Shown here in pieces: positions 51,109 to 60,077 of a stretch of DNA of 64,000 nt. Every line of letters begins with the position of its first letter. Position 1 is the stretch's first letter. Under the pieces are notes generated by a model. That model worked only from the letters and a program-made list of their open reading frames with translations. It searched no databases and had not been told where the DNA came from. Origin of the DNA: Rhodospirillales bacterium (lineage in GTDB: Bacteria; Pseudomonadota; Alphaproteobacteria; Micavibrionales; Micavibrionaceae); the NCBI GenBank assembly GCA_020638395.1, contig JACKIP010000004.1, positions 107,521 to 171,520 of the forward strand. The letters are read 5' to 3'. A program made the translations under genes and the position numbers.

Positions 51109-52476
51109 TTATTTTCCCGCTTCCAGCCCAACCTGCTGCAAGGCGCTTCGTTGCCTCTGATCCATCTCTACGGCAGAAAAATTTTCAATCATTTCATTGA
51201 AGACGCGGAACCAGTTCACTTCTGCGTTCAGGTGAATAAACACAGAGCCAAGCCCCAGTGCCGCCCGGTCCATAAAAACAAATTCCCGCGGGACCTTCAC
51301 CCCGCCACTTTGCTTGCTGATCTCTCGCAGTTTGGCATGAACCGCCTGCGCCGTATCGCGTCCGTACACCGCGCCGTCCGCATGCCCGATCGGACGCACC
51401 CGGTCCTCCATAATCGGCCCATAGAGAAATCGTGCCCAGATATTCAGGGTATCAATCTGTTCCGATGAGAGACCGGTAAATCCCCAGGTTTCATAGGCAT
51501 GAACTGCCAGATCACGATTGTCATGCATCAACGCATGATACAAATCTATAACCCCCCCAACGAACCGGGCAGGGAAAATCCGCACGCAGCCAAAATCCAG
51601 CAGATTGATAGACAGATCCTCACGAACGGAATAATTTCCTAAATGAGGATCGCCGTGAATAATTCCATAGTAATAAAGCGGCACATACCACGCCCGGAAC
51701 ATATTCAGGGCAATCTGGTTTTTATCTTCGGCGGCGACCTCCTTGTAATCGAGGATTTTTCGACCCTCCAGCCAGGTTGACGTCAAAAGACGCTGAGTCG
51801 AAAGCTCCGGAATAACCTCCGGCACATGAACCCCCGGCTCCTGCCCCAGCATATTGGCATAAAGGCGGGTGTGTCGGGCTTCCCGCTCATAATCCAGCTC
51901 TTCATACAGCCGTTCGGCAAGTTCTTCGTGGATGTGTCTGGTCGAAATAGATTTATCGTAATGCTCGTAAATTGAAAAAATCAGCCGGAGCTGGGTCAGA
52001 TCCGCCTGAATCGCAGATTGCATATCCGGATACTGAAGTTTGCAGGCGACAGATCGCCCGTCCGGCAGAACCGCTTTATGCACCTGCCCCAAAGAGGCCG
52101 CCGCGGCTGCCTCCTGCCCAAATTCCTGAAAGCGCGCCTGCCAGTCCGCCCCCAGCTCTGTTTTCATCCGCCGCTTGACAAATAACCATCCCATCGGCGG
52201 GGCATTAGACTGGAGCTGCTGTAATTCACGGGCATATTCCGGCGGCAAGGCTTCGGGGATAGTGGACAAAATCTGGCCAATTTTCATCAAGGGCCCCTTC
52301 AGGTTGCCAAGTGCTTCCATCAATTGTCGCGCATGATCGGCCCGCTCAATCCGAATTCCCAGATAGCGTTCGCCAAACAGCCGCGCCCCCAGCCCGGCCA
52401 TTGTCGTGGAAACACGCCCGTAGCGCATCGCCCGCGCGCCCCATCCATCCCGATCCGGTTGATCTTCTTTTGTCAT
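51109..52476 (-). CDS. ABC1/AarF (UbiB-like) atypical kinase
   Basis: 455 residues. The KxGQ motif (LMKIGQILST), the A-rich loop (AAAAASLGQVHKA), VACKLQYPD with the nucleotide-binding lysine, EELDYEREA, HGDPHLGNY and LLDFGCVR define the ABC1/ADCK family. Bacterial members (UbiB) support ubiquinone synthesis, probably through ATPase activity. Unlike E. coli UbiB it has no clear C-terminal membrane helices, and no ubiquinone genes are adjacent, so I give no gene symbol. Confidence 0.9.
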   Translation of the reverse strand: MTKEDQPDRDGWGARAMRYGRVSTTMAGLGARLFGERYLGIRIERADHARQLMEALGNLKGPLMKIGQILSTIPEALPPEYARELQQLQSNAPPMGWLFVKRRMKTELGADWQARFQEFGQEAAAAASLGQVHKAVLPDGRSVACKLQYPDMQSAIQADLTQLRLIFSIYEHYDKSISTRHIHEELAERLYEELDYEREARHTRLYANMLGQEPGVHVPEVIPELSTQRLLTSTWLEGRKILDYKEVAAEDKNQIALNMFRAWYVPLYYYGIIHGDPHLGNYSVREDLSINLLDFGCVRIFPARFVGGVIDLYHALMHDNRDLAVHAYETWGFTGLSSEQIDTLNIWARFLYGPIMEDRVRPIGHADGAVYGRDTAQAVHAKLREISKQSGGVKVPREFVFMDRAALGLGSVFIHLNAEVNWFRVFNEMIENFSAVEMDQRQRSALQQVGLEAGK

Positions 52477-52707
52477 TCCTCACATAGATACGATCTCCGG
52501 CGATAAAAATCCACTGATCAATCGCGCCAGAGCCAAATTCTTTTACTTTAAAATAGCCTTTTTTTGTTATTCCTCTTAGTATTCTCTATATCTCAGCGAT
52601 TCGCCCAGTATAAATCAGTGTAAAAATGGTTGATTTTGTAGACAAGCCAATAAAATATATGGTCAAATTAAAGTAAATAATTTTCGTGGGATAAGTCTGG
52701 TTTACAT

Positions 52708-53409
52708 ATGAAATTTGATACCGTCATCATTGGCCTTGTTGTTCTGACAGTTGGCTTCTTGTTTGTTATGGCCAAAGACTACGAGAAAAAAGGAAGTTTT
52801 GTAGAAACCATCGAAATCACGCTGGGTCTGAAACAAAGGGAAAATGGTCCAAAACCGGAAGAGACTCTGGTCGCCCCCTTTGCCGACAGTGACATCAAGC
52901 CCTATTCTCTGGATGAAAGACAGCATGCCGCCCTGCCCGTCGATAAAATTCCACTCGACCAACCGCACCAATCCGTGCAAAACATCAATGAGTGGCTGGT
53001 GCAGAATGTAGGAAATGCTTTAATTCTGGACAAAACAAAGATCGGTCATCTGGGGCAGGATATTGCCCCTGTTTTCACCGAAGCCGCTTTGGAGCAGTAC
53101 AAAAACTTTGGAAAAACCACCAATATTTTTTCGGCCGTCTTTCATGGAGAAGATACCACGCTGGAGACCTATCTGCCTCAAAATCCCAGCCTGTACCGCG
53201 CCGGACCCGTTGATGGTATTTATCAGTGGACATTTGAAATAAGTGCCGTTTTAAACCTTGTCAAAGGAAAACTAATCCAATATAAAAACGCAACAGCAAA
53301 ACAACAGCAAAAAGACGTCACGTTTTGCATTACCGTACAGAGAACAGCCCATCCGGACATTCCAAACGGGCTGCTCATCAGTAACTGGCAAACGGGGCGT
53401 TGCAAATAA
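52708..53409 (+). CDS. DotI/IcmL-like (VirB8-fold) membrane protein, orphan
   Basis: 233 residues: an N-terminal membrane helix (about 4-22), a linker, then a domain from about 95 to the end (INEWLVQNVGNALILDKTKI, FTEAALEQYKNF, GIYQWTFEISAVLNLVKGK, VTFCITVQRT, GLLISNWQTG). The order of these elements matches the DotI/IcmL/TraM periplasmic domain, related to VirB8 of type IV secretion. No other type IV genes are present. The upstream 231-bp gap is AT-rich. The family call is by eye and moderate. Confidence 0.5.
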   Translation: MKFDTVIIGLVVLTVGFLFVMAKDYEKKGSFVETIEITLGLKQRENGPKPEETLVAPFADSDIKPYSLDERQHAALPVDKIPLDQPHQSVQNINEWLVQNVGNALILDKTKIGHLGQDIAPVFTEAALEQYKNFGKTTNIFSAVFHGEDTTLETYLPQNPSLYRAGPVDGIYQWTFEISAVLNLVKGKLIQYKNATAKQQQKDVTFCITVQRTAHPDIPNGLLISNWQTGRCK

Positions 53410-53436
53410 CTTCTTGATGATAAGGGACTTCCCGTG

Positions 53437-53748
53437 ATGAGCGACACAAATATCGCAGACTTTCCGCATTCCGCCTCTGTTGCCGCATCTCAGGATGCCC
53501 CCCATGATGTGGGCGGTGTGGCAGGAGCTCGCCTGAAATCATTCATCGAGCGGGTTGAACGCCTGGAAGAAGAAAAAACGGCGCTGGCAGAAGATATCAA
53601 AGAAATTATGGCCGAGGCCAAATCAACCGGCTTTGACGTGAAAACTATTCGCAAAATCATCCGGCTGCGCAAAATGGATACGGAGAAGCGCCGCGAAGAA
53701 GACGAGCTTCTGGAACTGTACAAAGCCGCGATCGGCATGCCGGACTAA
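53437..53748 (+). CDS. gapR: GapR-family DNA-binding protein (DUF2312)
   Basis: 103 residues. GARLKSFIERVERLEEEKTA then LAEDIKEIMAEAKSTGFDVK and TIRKIIRLRKMD are the DUF2312 signature. GapR clamps overtwisted DNA in front of replication and transcription and is essential in Caulobacter. ATG at 53437 is preferred over the GTG at 53434 because AAGGGA is well spaced. The N-terminal 25 residues are variable. It follows the DotI-like gene by 27 bp, but a functional link is doubtful. Confidence 0.92.
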   Translation: MSDTNIADFPHSASVAASQDAPHDVGGVAGARLKSFIERVERLEEEKTALAEDIKEIMAEAKSTGFDVKTIRKIIRLRKMDTEKRREEDELLELYKAAIGMPD

Positions 53749-53754
53749 TCCTTT

Positions 53755-53965
53755 TATAGTAATTTTCATCTATTTTAGGACATTTCTCGGTGCTGCCTTC
53801 ACACAGCTCCGTCCTTGTGTTTCCTATTTATTTTTCACCACGGAGGCACGGAGGGCGCAGAGATTTTTTATAAAAACCGGAAAAACTTTGTTTTCCTTTG
53901 TCTTACTGTGCGGTTCAAAATTTATCGTTCCATTGCTCACGCGATGAACACCATGAAGGCGTCCT
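53755..53965. repeat. Composite dispersed repeat (as at 14693 and 50921)
   Basis: TATAGTAATTTTCATC, TTTAGGACATTTCTCGGTG, a CACACAGC/GTCCTTGTGT palindrome, then CACCACGGAGGCACGGAGGG and the CTTTGTTTTCCTTTGTC tail, ending GCTCACGCGATGAAC. It fills the 53749-54059 gap together with a short AT-rich stretch before the next gene. Confidence 0.7.
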
Positions 53966-54059
53966 CTTTTGGTTCAAATCCAAGCTTAAATTAACCATAT
54001 CATAATATTACGGCGCTACTCTGGGCTTGCAGATTTCTTTGCGAGGTTAGAAGTAATAT

Positions 54060-54632
54060 ATGTCAGGTACGGGCACAAGTATTAACGATATTCTGATAAA
54101 AATCGAGCAGCGGCTGGATGTTTTGAGCTTATATGAGGAAAATCCCGCCCCGGTGAGCCTTGATCCTCTGTCCGAAGCCGGGCTGTACATCACAAGCGAC
54201 CGCTTGCTGGCGGAGCTTTACCGGCAATATCTCGATAGCCAGAGACACTATGTCCAGACCTTGCAAACGCATGGGAAAGATGCGCCCATGACCGAGATTG
54301 CCTCGGATATGGCGGAAAGTTGCTTCTGTGCAATGGAAACCCGCCTGATTGAGCTGAGGCAGGAAAAAGACCTTACAGAAAAAGTCACGCGCCTGCAGGA
54401 CAGTCAGAAAAAAGCCTATCAGCAAGAGCTGCAACAACGCCAGAAAACGCAGGCCCGCCGCGGTCTTCCTTCGTCCGACAGGTCAGATCAGAAAAAGACT
54501 AACACAGCAAAGATATCTGTGGACAATATGGCATTCTGGACTTTGTTCGCGCTTGCCTTTATGCAACAAAATCAGGACATAATGAAAGACTGTAAACCGG
54601 CGGCGACGGACTTTACAAAAGCGGCAGCCTGA
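54060..54632 (+). CDS. Unknown protein
   Basis: 190 residues. A helical N-terminal part (ILIKIEQRLDVLSLYEENPA), a central coiled-coil-like part (LIELRQEKDLTEKVTRLQDS, QQELQQRQKTQARR), a basic linker and a short hydrophobic segment near the C-terminus (MAFWTLFALAFMQQNQ). I do not recognise a family. GCGAGG precedes the start. Three genes for a pilus-type protein, a lipoprotein and a polarity protein follow on the same strand. Confidence 0.6.
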   Translation: MSGTGTSINDILIKIEQRLDVLSLYEENPAPVSLDPLSEAGLYITSDRLLAELYRQYLDSQRHYVQTLQTHGKDAPMTEIASDMAESCFCAMETRLIELRQEKDLTEKVTRLQDSQKKAYQQELQQRQKTQARRGLPSSDRSDQKKTNTAKISVDNMAFWTLFALAFMQQNQDIMKDCKPAATDFTKAAA

Positions 54633-54677
54633 AATCAGCTCTTTTGCCGTGGCTTATTTCGTGTTAGAGTAACAAAA

Positions 54678-55217
54678 ATGTGGGTTCCCATGAAAAAATT
54701 TCTTCCTTTGATCGCATTGCTGCTTCTCTCTTTCCCGGCGAGTGCCGAAGACTACGAAGATGGTGACGAACACCGTTATGTCCCGGCTATTGCCGCGGAT
54801 GCCCCGACCTTGCGCCTGAGCATGGACAAATCCGAACTGGTGCGGCTTCCCGAAGATGCCGCCAGCATCATCGTCGGAAACCCGGTTCATGCCAGTGTTT
54901 TGATGGACACACCGCGTCTGCTGGTTGTGGTCCCGAAAGCTCCCGGTGCTACGCACTTTTCGGTTCTGAACGATCAGGGAGAGGTTATCCTGCAACGCCA
55001 TGTCATCGTTGGCGCACCTCAAAACGACTATATTCGCGTTCGCAAATCCATGTGCGGTGACAATGCCAAGGACTGCGCCTCGATTGAAACCTTTTACTGC
55101 CCACGGGAAGGCATGTGTCACGAGATTGTGTTTACCGACGAGGCCGGAAAATCTTCTTCCGAGAGCGGAAGCGCGAGCGCCGACAAACCCGGGCCTTCTT
55201 CCGATTCTTCTCAATAA
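54678..55217 (+). CDS. Periplasmic protein with pilus assembly N-terminal (CpaC/RcpA-type) domain
   Basis: 179 residues: a signal peptide (MKKFLPLIALLLLSFPASA), then at about 45-115 the domain seen at the N-terminus of secretin-type pilus proteins (LRLSMDKSELVRLPEDAASI, VGNPVHASVLMDTPRLLVVV, GATHFSVLNDQGEVILQRHV). A Cys-containing segment and a Ser-rich tail follow. The secretin channel itself is absent, so it is a stand-alone version. MKKFL at 54690 may be the true start. The TadD-like gene follows after 22 bp. Confidence 0.75.
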   Translation: MWVPMKKFLPLIALLLLSFPASAEDYEDGDEHRYVPAIAADAPTLRLSMDKSELVRLPEDAASIIVGNPVHASVLMDTPRLLVVVPKAPGATHFSVLNDQGEVILQRHVIVGAPQNDYIRVRKSMCGDNAKDCASIETFYCPREGMCHEIVFTDEAGKSSSESGSASADKPGPSSDSSQ

Positions 55218-55239
55218 CCTCCTGATCTGGATATAACTT

Positions 55240-55971
55240 ATGACGAAAACACTGCGTTCTTTCTTACTGATTTCTTCCGGCTTTCTCACACTGGGGCTAA
55301 CCGCCTGCCAAACGGCCAGCACGCCTCCGTCCATGAATGAAGCCGAGATGGTGGACCGCGCGCTGATCCGTGCCGCAGATCAGGTCGCGGCGCAGGGTAT
55401 TACACAGGACAGTCTGCAAATTCTTGAAAAAGTTTACAAACGCAACCCGCAAGACCCGGAAGGCGCCGTGCGCTATGCCCGCGCGCTGCGGGAAACGGGA
55501 GATGCGACCAAAGCCGCCATCGTTCTGAAACCATTTGCAGAGGACCCGAATACCTCCCCGGTTCTGAAGATGGAATATGCCGCCGTTCAGCTGGAAGCCG
55601 GACGCTATGAAATCGCCGAGGAAACAGTCCGGACCGCACTGAAGCAGGAGCCGGAGTCCGGGTATGGCTATCATCTGCTGGGAACGGCGCAGGCCGCACA
55701 AGGGCTTCATGAAGATGCCGAACAATCTTTCCGCAAAGCTCTGGCTAACTGGACCGGAGATCCCGTGCCGGTCATGAATAATCTGGCGCTGTCTCTGGCG
55801 GCCCAGCACAAGCTTGACGAAGCCGTTGACATTCTGGAGCAGGCCAAAGAAGCCGACCCCAGCCGTGTTGAAATTGAACGCAATCTGAGAATCGTCAAAG
55901 CGCTGCAGGAAACGTTTTCCTACGAACCCAGCGCAGGGCGTGGGGATATGCCAGTGAGTCTCAAGGAATAA
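55240..55971 (+). CDS. TPR lipoprotein, TadD-like
   Basis: 243 residues. A lipoprotein signal ends in LGLTACQTAS (lipobox LTAC). From about 45 to 225 there are four to five TPR-like helix pairs (AVRYARALRETGDATKAAIV, GYHLLGTAQAAQGLHEDAEQ, NNLALSLAAQHKLDEAVDIL). TadD is the TPR lipoprotein of the tight-adherence (Flp) pilus system. The upstream pilus-type domain protein supports the call, but the rest of the tad locus is not here. Confidence 0.75.
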   Translation: MTKTLRSFLLISSGFLTLGLTACQTASTPPSMNEAEMVDRALIRAADQVAAQGITQDSLQILEKVYKRNPQDPEGAVRYARALRETGDATKAAIVLKPFAEDPNTSPVLKMEYAAVQLEAGRYEIAEETVRTALKQEPESGYGYHLLGTAQAAQGLHEDAEQSFRKALANWTGDPVPVMNNLALSLAAQHKLDEAVDILEQAKEADPSRVEIERNLRIVKALQETFSYEPSAGRGDMPVSLKE

Positions 55972-56097
55972 CCTCCGCGCGCTCCCCTTCTTACCATATC
56001 TTGCGTCTACCTGTGGAAAACTCTGAAAAATACCTTGGTGTTCCCGTTATAATCTGGATAAGCTAAAAACAGGTTACAAAACATCAGGGTAAAAAGT

Positions 56098-58248
56098 ATG
56101 ACAAAAGCATTTCACGATGATCGCGGTGCCGCCGAACGCTCCATGCTCTATGCGCGGCCAAAAGACGACACAGAGAACACGCCGCGGGAGAAACCGGTCT
56201 TGAAGGTTGACGCTAAAAAGGTAGTGCCTGTAAGAAAAACCGCCGCACCCAACCGCGAAACCCAGATCATCAAACTGCTGGAACAGATCCGCAATCGTCT
56301 CGAAGATATTGAAAAAGAGCGAGGAGAGTTGTGGGAAACCCTTCAGGATCAGTCAAAAACACTGAACAAGATCGAGGATCGTTCGACCTCGACCGAAAAA
56401 ACATTTCTGTCTCTGGAAAACCGTCTCAGCCGGACGGAACTGAGCGAAGCCCCTCTGATTGAACGTCTGGATGAAATTGAACGGGCACAAAAAGCCAGAG
56501 ACGAGGAACGAGGCGATCATTCCGATCTGAAAAGAGAAATCCTTGATCGAATCGAGGAATCAGACCTCCAGACCGCCCGGTTGATCGAACGGATTGACGA
56601 AGCAATGTCGATGCAAACCCGCATGACCCGCCGGATTGACAAAATGGTGCAGGATAAACAGCGCCTGTCCCGTAAAATGGCTCTGCTGGAAGAAAATATG
56701 GAGGCGACCCGTAATGCGCTGGCCTCCAAAGCCATGGTCCTGCTCGGAGACCGGAACCTGCTCGGCAACGGAGCGGTTTCAACGCCGCCTATCCCGATTT
56801 TTTCCAGATCTATGGAGGATGAAGATGATTTTGATCCGCGTGACGGGCTGAATGATAATCACGATACTCCGCCGCCCCATAGGGACTCCGCCTTGTCCCG
56901 CGCCCCGGACATGCCCCCCTCCTCTCACGCCGCCGCACCCCGGCTCGACCGCAACCCAATTCGCACCCAGGTTTTTGCCGCGATTGTGTTTTTCATGGTA
57001 GCAATTGGAATCGGCTGGTTTATCAGTCAAGCCATCCCGACCCATACCCCCATTTATCAGGCTGGCACAATTGAGAAATTTGCCCCGGCAGAGGGATACC
57101 GCACCACCGCCGGGAGGGCCTCGTCCTCCTATCCTGCGGGACGCTTTTCCGGATTGGAAGATGAGCAAACTTTGGCAGAGCGTCTGAATGACATCCAGCC
57201 GGCAACCGGATATGGCAAGACCGCCGGACTGACGCCACAAGACTCCCCGCCTTCATCACAAACCACACCGAAGACAGAAGAGACCACCTACACACCGCAA
57301 ACAGCGGCGATTCCGGACGCCTCAACCACCATAACAGCGGCAGCAACCAAAGCGAACGAGGCCTATGCTCCGGACCCGTCCCTGCCCGATTCCTTCAAAA
57401 AACTGGAACAGGATGCGATCAATGGCAGCGCCGAAGCGCAACATGATCTGGCTGCCCTTTATACAGCCGGACATGGCGGAGTTAAGCAGGATTATGTCCG
57501 GGCGGCACACTGGTTTGAAGAAGCCTCCGCAAAGGGAATTGCCAATGCGGCCTATAATCTCGGCGTGCTCTATCATCAGGGCATGGGTGTGAATCAGGAT
57601 CTGAACAAGGCGCTCGACTGGTACCGGAAAGCCGCAGATCTTGGGCACCCGGAAGCGCAATATAACCTTGGTATTGCCTATATCGAAGGCATCGGCGTTG
57701 ATTACGACCCGTCTAAAGCTGCGGATTACTTTGAGTCTGCGGCGGCCAGCGGTATTACTGAAGCGGCGTTTAATCTTGGTCTTATTTATGAAAATGGATT
57801 AATGGGAAAAGCCCAACCCGAAGATGCATTATTATGGTATAAAACCGCCGCCGACCAAGGAAATAAAGACGCCCGCGCTGCGCTGGAGCATCTGTCAAAA
57901 ACACTGCATATCGACCCGTCGGAGATTGAGTCTCTGGTTGAAAAGATTCAAACCCCGGCGATTGAACCACAAAGCAGCATGACGGCGGAAAAAACCCTTA
58001 ACTCCCGTCAAAAATGGGCGAAAGAAAGCGGTCTGGTCGCACAAATTCAGGATGCGCTGATGTCTTATGGCCTGTATCCCGGCCCAATTGACGGAGATAA
58101 CGGCCCCTTAACAGCAGATGCAATCCGGTTGTATCAGGCACGGAATGACATTCCCGTGACCGGCACCCCGTCAGAAGAGCTTCTGGTTCATATGCTGAGC
58201 AAAAACCTGAAAAACCGCGCCTATCAGGAATTGGGATCAGGGGAATAA
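56098..58248 (+). CDS. PodJ-like polarity protein: coiled coil, membrane helix, Sel1 repeats, peptidoglycan-binding domain
   Basis: 716 residues. About 50-215 is coiled coil (IIKLLEQIRNRLEDIEKERG, LIERIDEAMSMQTRMTRRID). One membrane helix lies at about 292-312 (FAAIVFFMVAIGIGWFISQ). A Thr/Pro-rich linker follows, then four Sel1 repeats at about 440-600 (AYNLGVLYHQGMGVNQDLNK, QYNLGIAYIEGIGVDYDPSK) and a C-terminal peptidoglycan-binding domain at about 645-705 (QIQDALMSYGLYPGPIDGDN). This order is that of Caulobacter PodJ, which sets the flagellar/pilus pole, although the present protein is shorter. TATAAT lies at 56048. Alternatives are other Sel1/SPOR-type envelope proteins. Confidence 0.75.
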   Translation: MTKAFHDDRGAAERSMLYARPKDDTENTPREKPVLKVDAKKVVPVRKTAAPNRETQIIKLLEQIRNRLEDIEKERGELWETLQDQSKTLNKIEDRSTSTEKTFLSLENRLSRTELSEAPLIERLDEIERAQKARDEERGDHSDLKREILDRIEESDLQTARLIERIDEAMSMQTRMTRRIDKMVQDKQRLSRKMALLEENMEATRNALASKAMVLLGDRNLLGNGAVSTPPIPIFSRSMEDEDDFDPRDGLNDNHDTPPPHRDSALSRAPDMPPSSHAAAPRLDRNPIRTQVFAAIVFFMVAIGIGWFISQAIPTHTPIYQAGTIEKFAPAEGYRTTAGRASSSYPAGRFSGLEDEQTLAERLNDIQPATGYGKTAGLTPQDSPPSSQTTPKTEETTYTPQTAAIPDASTTITAAATKANEAYAPDPSLPDSFKKLEQDAINGSAEAQHDLAALYTAGHGGVKQDYVRAAHWFEEASAKGIANAAYNLGVLYHQGMGVNQDLNKALDWYRKAADLGHPEAQYNLGIAYIEGIGVDYDPSKAADYFESAAASGITEAAFNLGLIYENGLMGKAQPEDALLWYKTAADQGNKDARAALEHLSKTLHIDPSEIESLVEKIQTPAIEPQSSMTAEKTLNSRQKWAKESGLVAQIQDALMSYGLYPGPIDGDNGPLTADAIRLYQARNDIPVTGTPSEELLVHMLSKNLKNRAYQELGSGE

Positions 58249-58342
58249 TATGGATTACACGGACTTCGAAAGCCGTGTAATGACGAAATTGAGAGCGCAG
58301 AGGTTTTTACAAAAACCGAAAGAACTTTGTTTTACTTTGTTT
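58249..58342. repeat. Dispersed palindrome and family A fragment
   Basis: ATGGATTACACGGACTTCG and GAAAGCCGTGTAATGACGAAATT form a hairpin, followed by GCGCAGAGGTTTTTACAAAA and CTTTGTTTTACTTTG. It starts directly after the PodJ-like stop codon. Confidence 0.7.
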
Positions 58343-58516
58343 TATGGTGCTTTGGTTTAATTGTAAGACATTTTATAACACCGTCATTGCCTGAATTTTC
58401 AGAGAAAATTCTAAGGCAATCCATTGATTGTTTATGTGTGTTTATGGATTCCCCTAGGATTTTCTGCGAAAATCCGGGGAATGACGGATGTCTTATTTTT
58501 AAACGGAATTACTATA
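58343..58516. repeat. MITE-like element, family B, copy 3 (inverted)
   Basis: 174 bp, from TATGGTGCTTTGG to GGAATTACTATA, in the opposite orientation to the copies at 14531 and 37540. Both internal hairpins are kept. The left end has TATGGT where the others have TATAGT. Confidence 0.8.
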
Positions 58517-58603
58517 AAGCATCATGAACCACGAATGAACACGAATAGACACGAATAGGAAAATATTGGTGTGCATTCGTGTTTATTCGTGGTGAAAATA
58601 TAG
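58516..58603. repeat. Family F dispersed repeat
   Basis: AAAGCATCATGAACCACGAA, ACACGAATAGACACGAATAG, then TGCATTCGTGTTTATTCGTG. The halves are inverted repeats (CCACGAATGAACACGAAT / ATTCGTGTTTATTCGTGG). Its right edge meets the target duplication of the insertion sequence. Confidence 0.75.
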
Positions 58604-58611
58604 TATAGACG

Positions 58612-59912
58612 CATGGCGATTGCATTTGGATTATTGAGAGATGATTTTGTGTAGGTAGTCGTTGTTCCATCCAGCTTTTTTGCGTTTAGCTTTGATGCCG
58701 ATTTTTGAGGATGTGTCTTTGTTCAGCATATTGAGAGCGATACGTTTGATGATGGAGAGATTTTCCTGTGCATTGCCAGTTCGACTGCGGTTATGATCAT
58801 CGGCAAAGCTGACGTCGAGCGACCAATGGAGGTTAATCTCAATATGCCAGTGGTTACGCACCCGCGCATGAACTCGGCCATTTGCCTGTAAGTGAGCGAT
58901 GTAACAAAGAAGCGCACTGACTTTGTTGTTTCATAATTGACGGTGCGTTTGACTTCAACCATTCCAATACTTTGAAGACCCGGCCACTGGGCGCGCCTTA
59001 GAACAGAGGGGGTGCATGATAACAAGGTATAACGCCTTGTTTCCTGTCTACCATGGTCTTTGACTTTCTCAATCTGGCGCAGATAAGGTGTGCCTTCAAA
59101 GGTTTTGTCCTCTGCAGCTTTCATCACCTTCTTGGCCAGCCATGCGAGCGTTGGGTGATTATCTTTGAGGGTGAGGATGTAATCTGCTTTTTGCCGTCTG
59201 ATCTGTATGGCAATGTCCTTCTGGCATCCCATGGCATCAATCGTGACGATACTGTTCTCAATGCTGATCATATTGAGCAGCAGATCTTGGAATGGCTTCA
59301 ATCTCATTAGACTTGGCTTTGGTTGCGACTTGACCTAAAACCAGCCCCTGATCACTTGCCCATGCACTCACAAGATGAAGCGGGTTCTGGCCTTTTACGC
59401 CTGTTATGAGAACCGCGTGATGTTTTTACCATCAATGGCAATCACCTCACGGCGCAGGCCACCTTGTAACAACACAGGCAAGGATTGCGCCCAGCTTGTA
59501 AAGCACTCTTCAAACACATGCGCATCCAACGATGCGAACACTCGCCAATGTATCGTGGCTCAGGAATACCATGCGGCAGTTCTAAAAACTCTTGAAGCCA
59601 GTCTTTGCGTGCATCAGCAAACTCAACAATTTCCACCCAATTATCAGCTCCACAAATCGTCGCCAAAATTACAATCGCAAAAATGTCATCTAACCTGTGA
59701 CGCTTGTTACGATCCTCCACACGTGGATCTTCAAGATCAGAAAAATACGATAAAAAATCAGGCGATAAAGGCATGAGAATAGCTCCGAATAAATGATGAG
59801 AATAAAAAAAAGGCGATAAGCCCCTCTCATCATAAATTATTCGAACCTAAAAAGATTCCTCTAAATCACTGCCAAACCAATACAATTACATATTCCAAAT
59901 GCAATCGCCATG
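58612..59912 (-). mobile_element. ISAs1-family insertion sequence, complete ends, decayed transposase
   Basis: 1301 bp bounded by a perfect 19-bp terminal inverted repeat (CATGGCGATTGCATTTGGA at 58612-58630, its complement at 59894-59912). A 10-bp direct repeat AGTATAGACG flanks it (58602-58611 and 59913-59922), matching the 8-10 bp target duplications of the ISAs1 family. The insertion is inside the left end of a family E MITE. The single transposase frame is on the minus strand and broken. Confidence 0.9.
58631..59774 (-). pseudogene. ISAs1-family (H-repeat-type) transposase, frameshifted
   Basis: Reading from 59774: FLSYFSDLEDPRVEDRNKRH and LATICGADNWVEIVEFADAR are the ISAs1 N-terminus. 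Near 59550 the frame shifts to RVFASLDAHVFEECF and AIDGKNITRFS-stop; near 59420 to HHAVLITGVKGQNPLHLVSA; near 59290 to IENSIVTIDAMGCQKDIA; and near 58870 to RNHWHIEINLHWSLDVSF. At least four frameshifts therefore break a DDE transposase of about 370 residues. It cannot make an active enzyme as read, unless these are sequencing errors. Confidence 0.9.
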
Positions 59913-59914
59913 AG

Positions 59915-60054
59915 TATAGACGCCTCTGCGAAAGCCCAGACTCGTCATCCTGAGCCGCAGGCGAAGGATCTTAACCCGTTGAAACAAAAGATTCTTCGCT
60001 GCCGCTCAGAATGACGGTTTTGTAAGATTACAGGCTTTTGCAGAGCGTTCTATA
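59915..60054. repeat. MITE-like element, family E, copy disrupted by the insertion sequence
   Basis: 140 bp from TATAGACGCCTCTGCGAAAG to CTTTTGCAGAGCGTTCTATA, with CGTCATCCTGAGCCGCAGGC and CGCTCAGAATGACGG inside. Its first eight bases are duplicated at 58604-58611 on the other side of the IS, showing the IS landed in this element. It ends 23 bp before the ispE stop. Confidence 0.85.
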
Positions 60055-60077
60055 GCAGCTTTCTGAAAGTAGCTCCC

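Noticed and set aside
59053..59310. Plus-strand frames inside the insertion sequence
   Set aside because: They are antisense to the recognisable ISAs1 transposase fragments.
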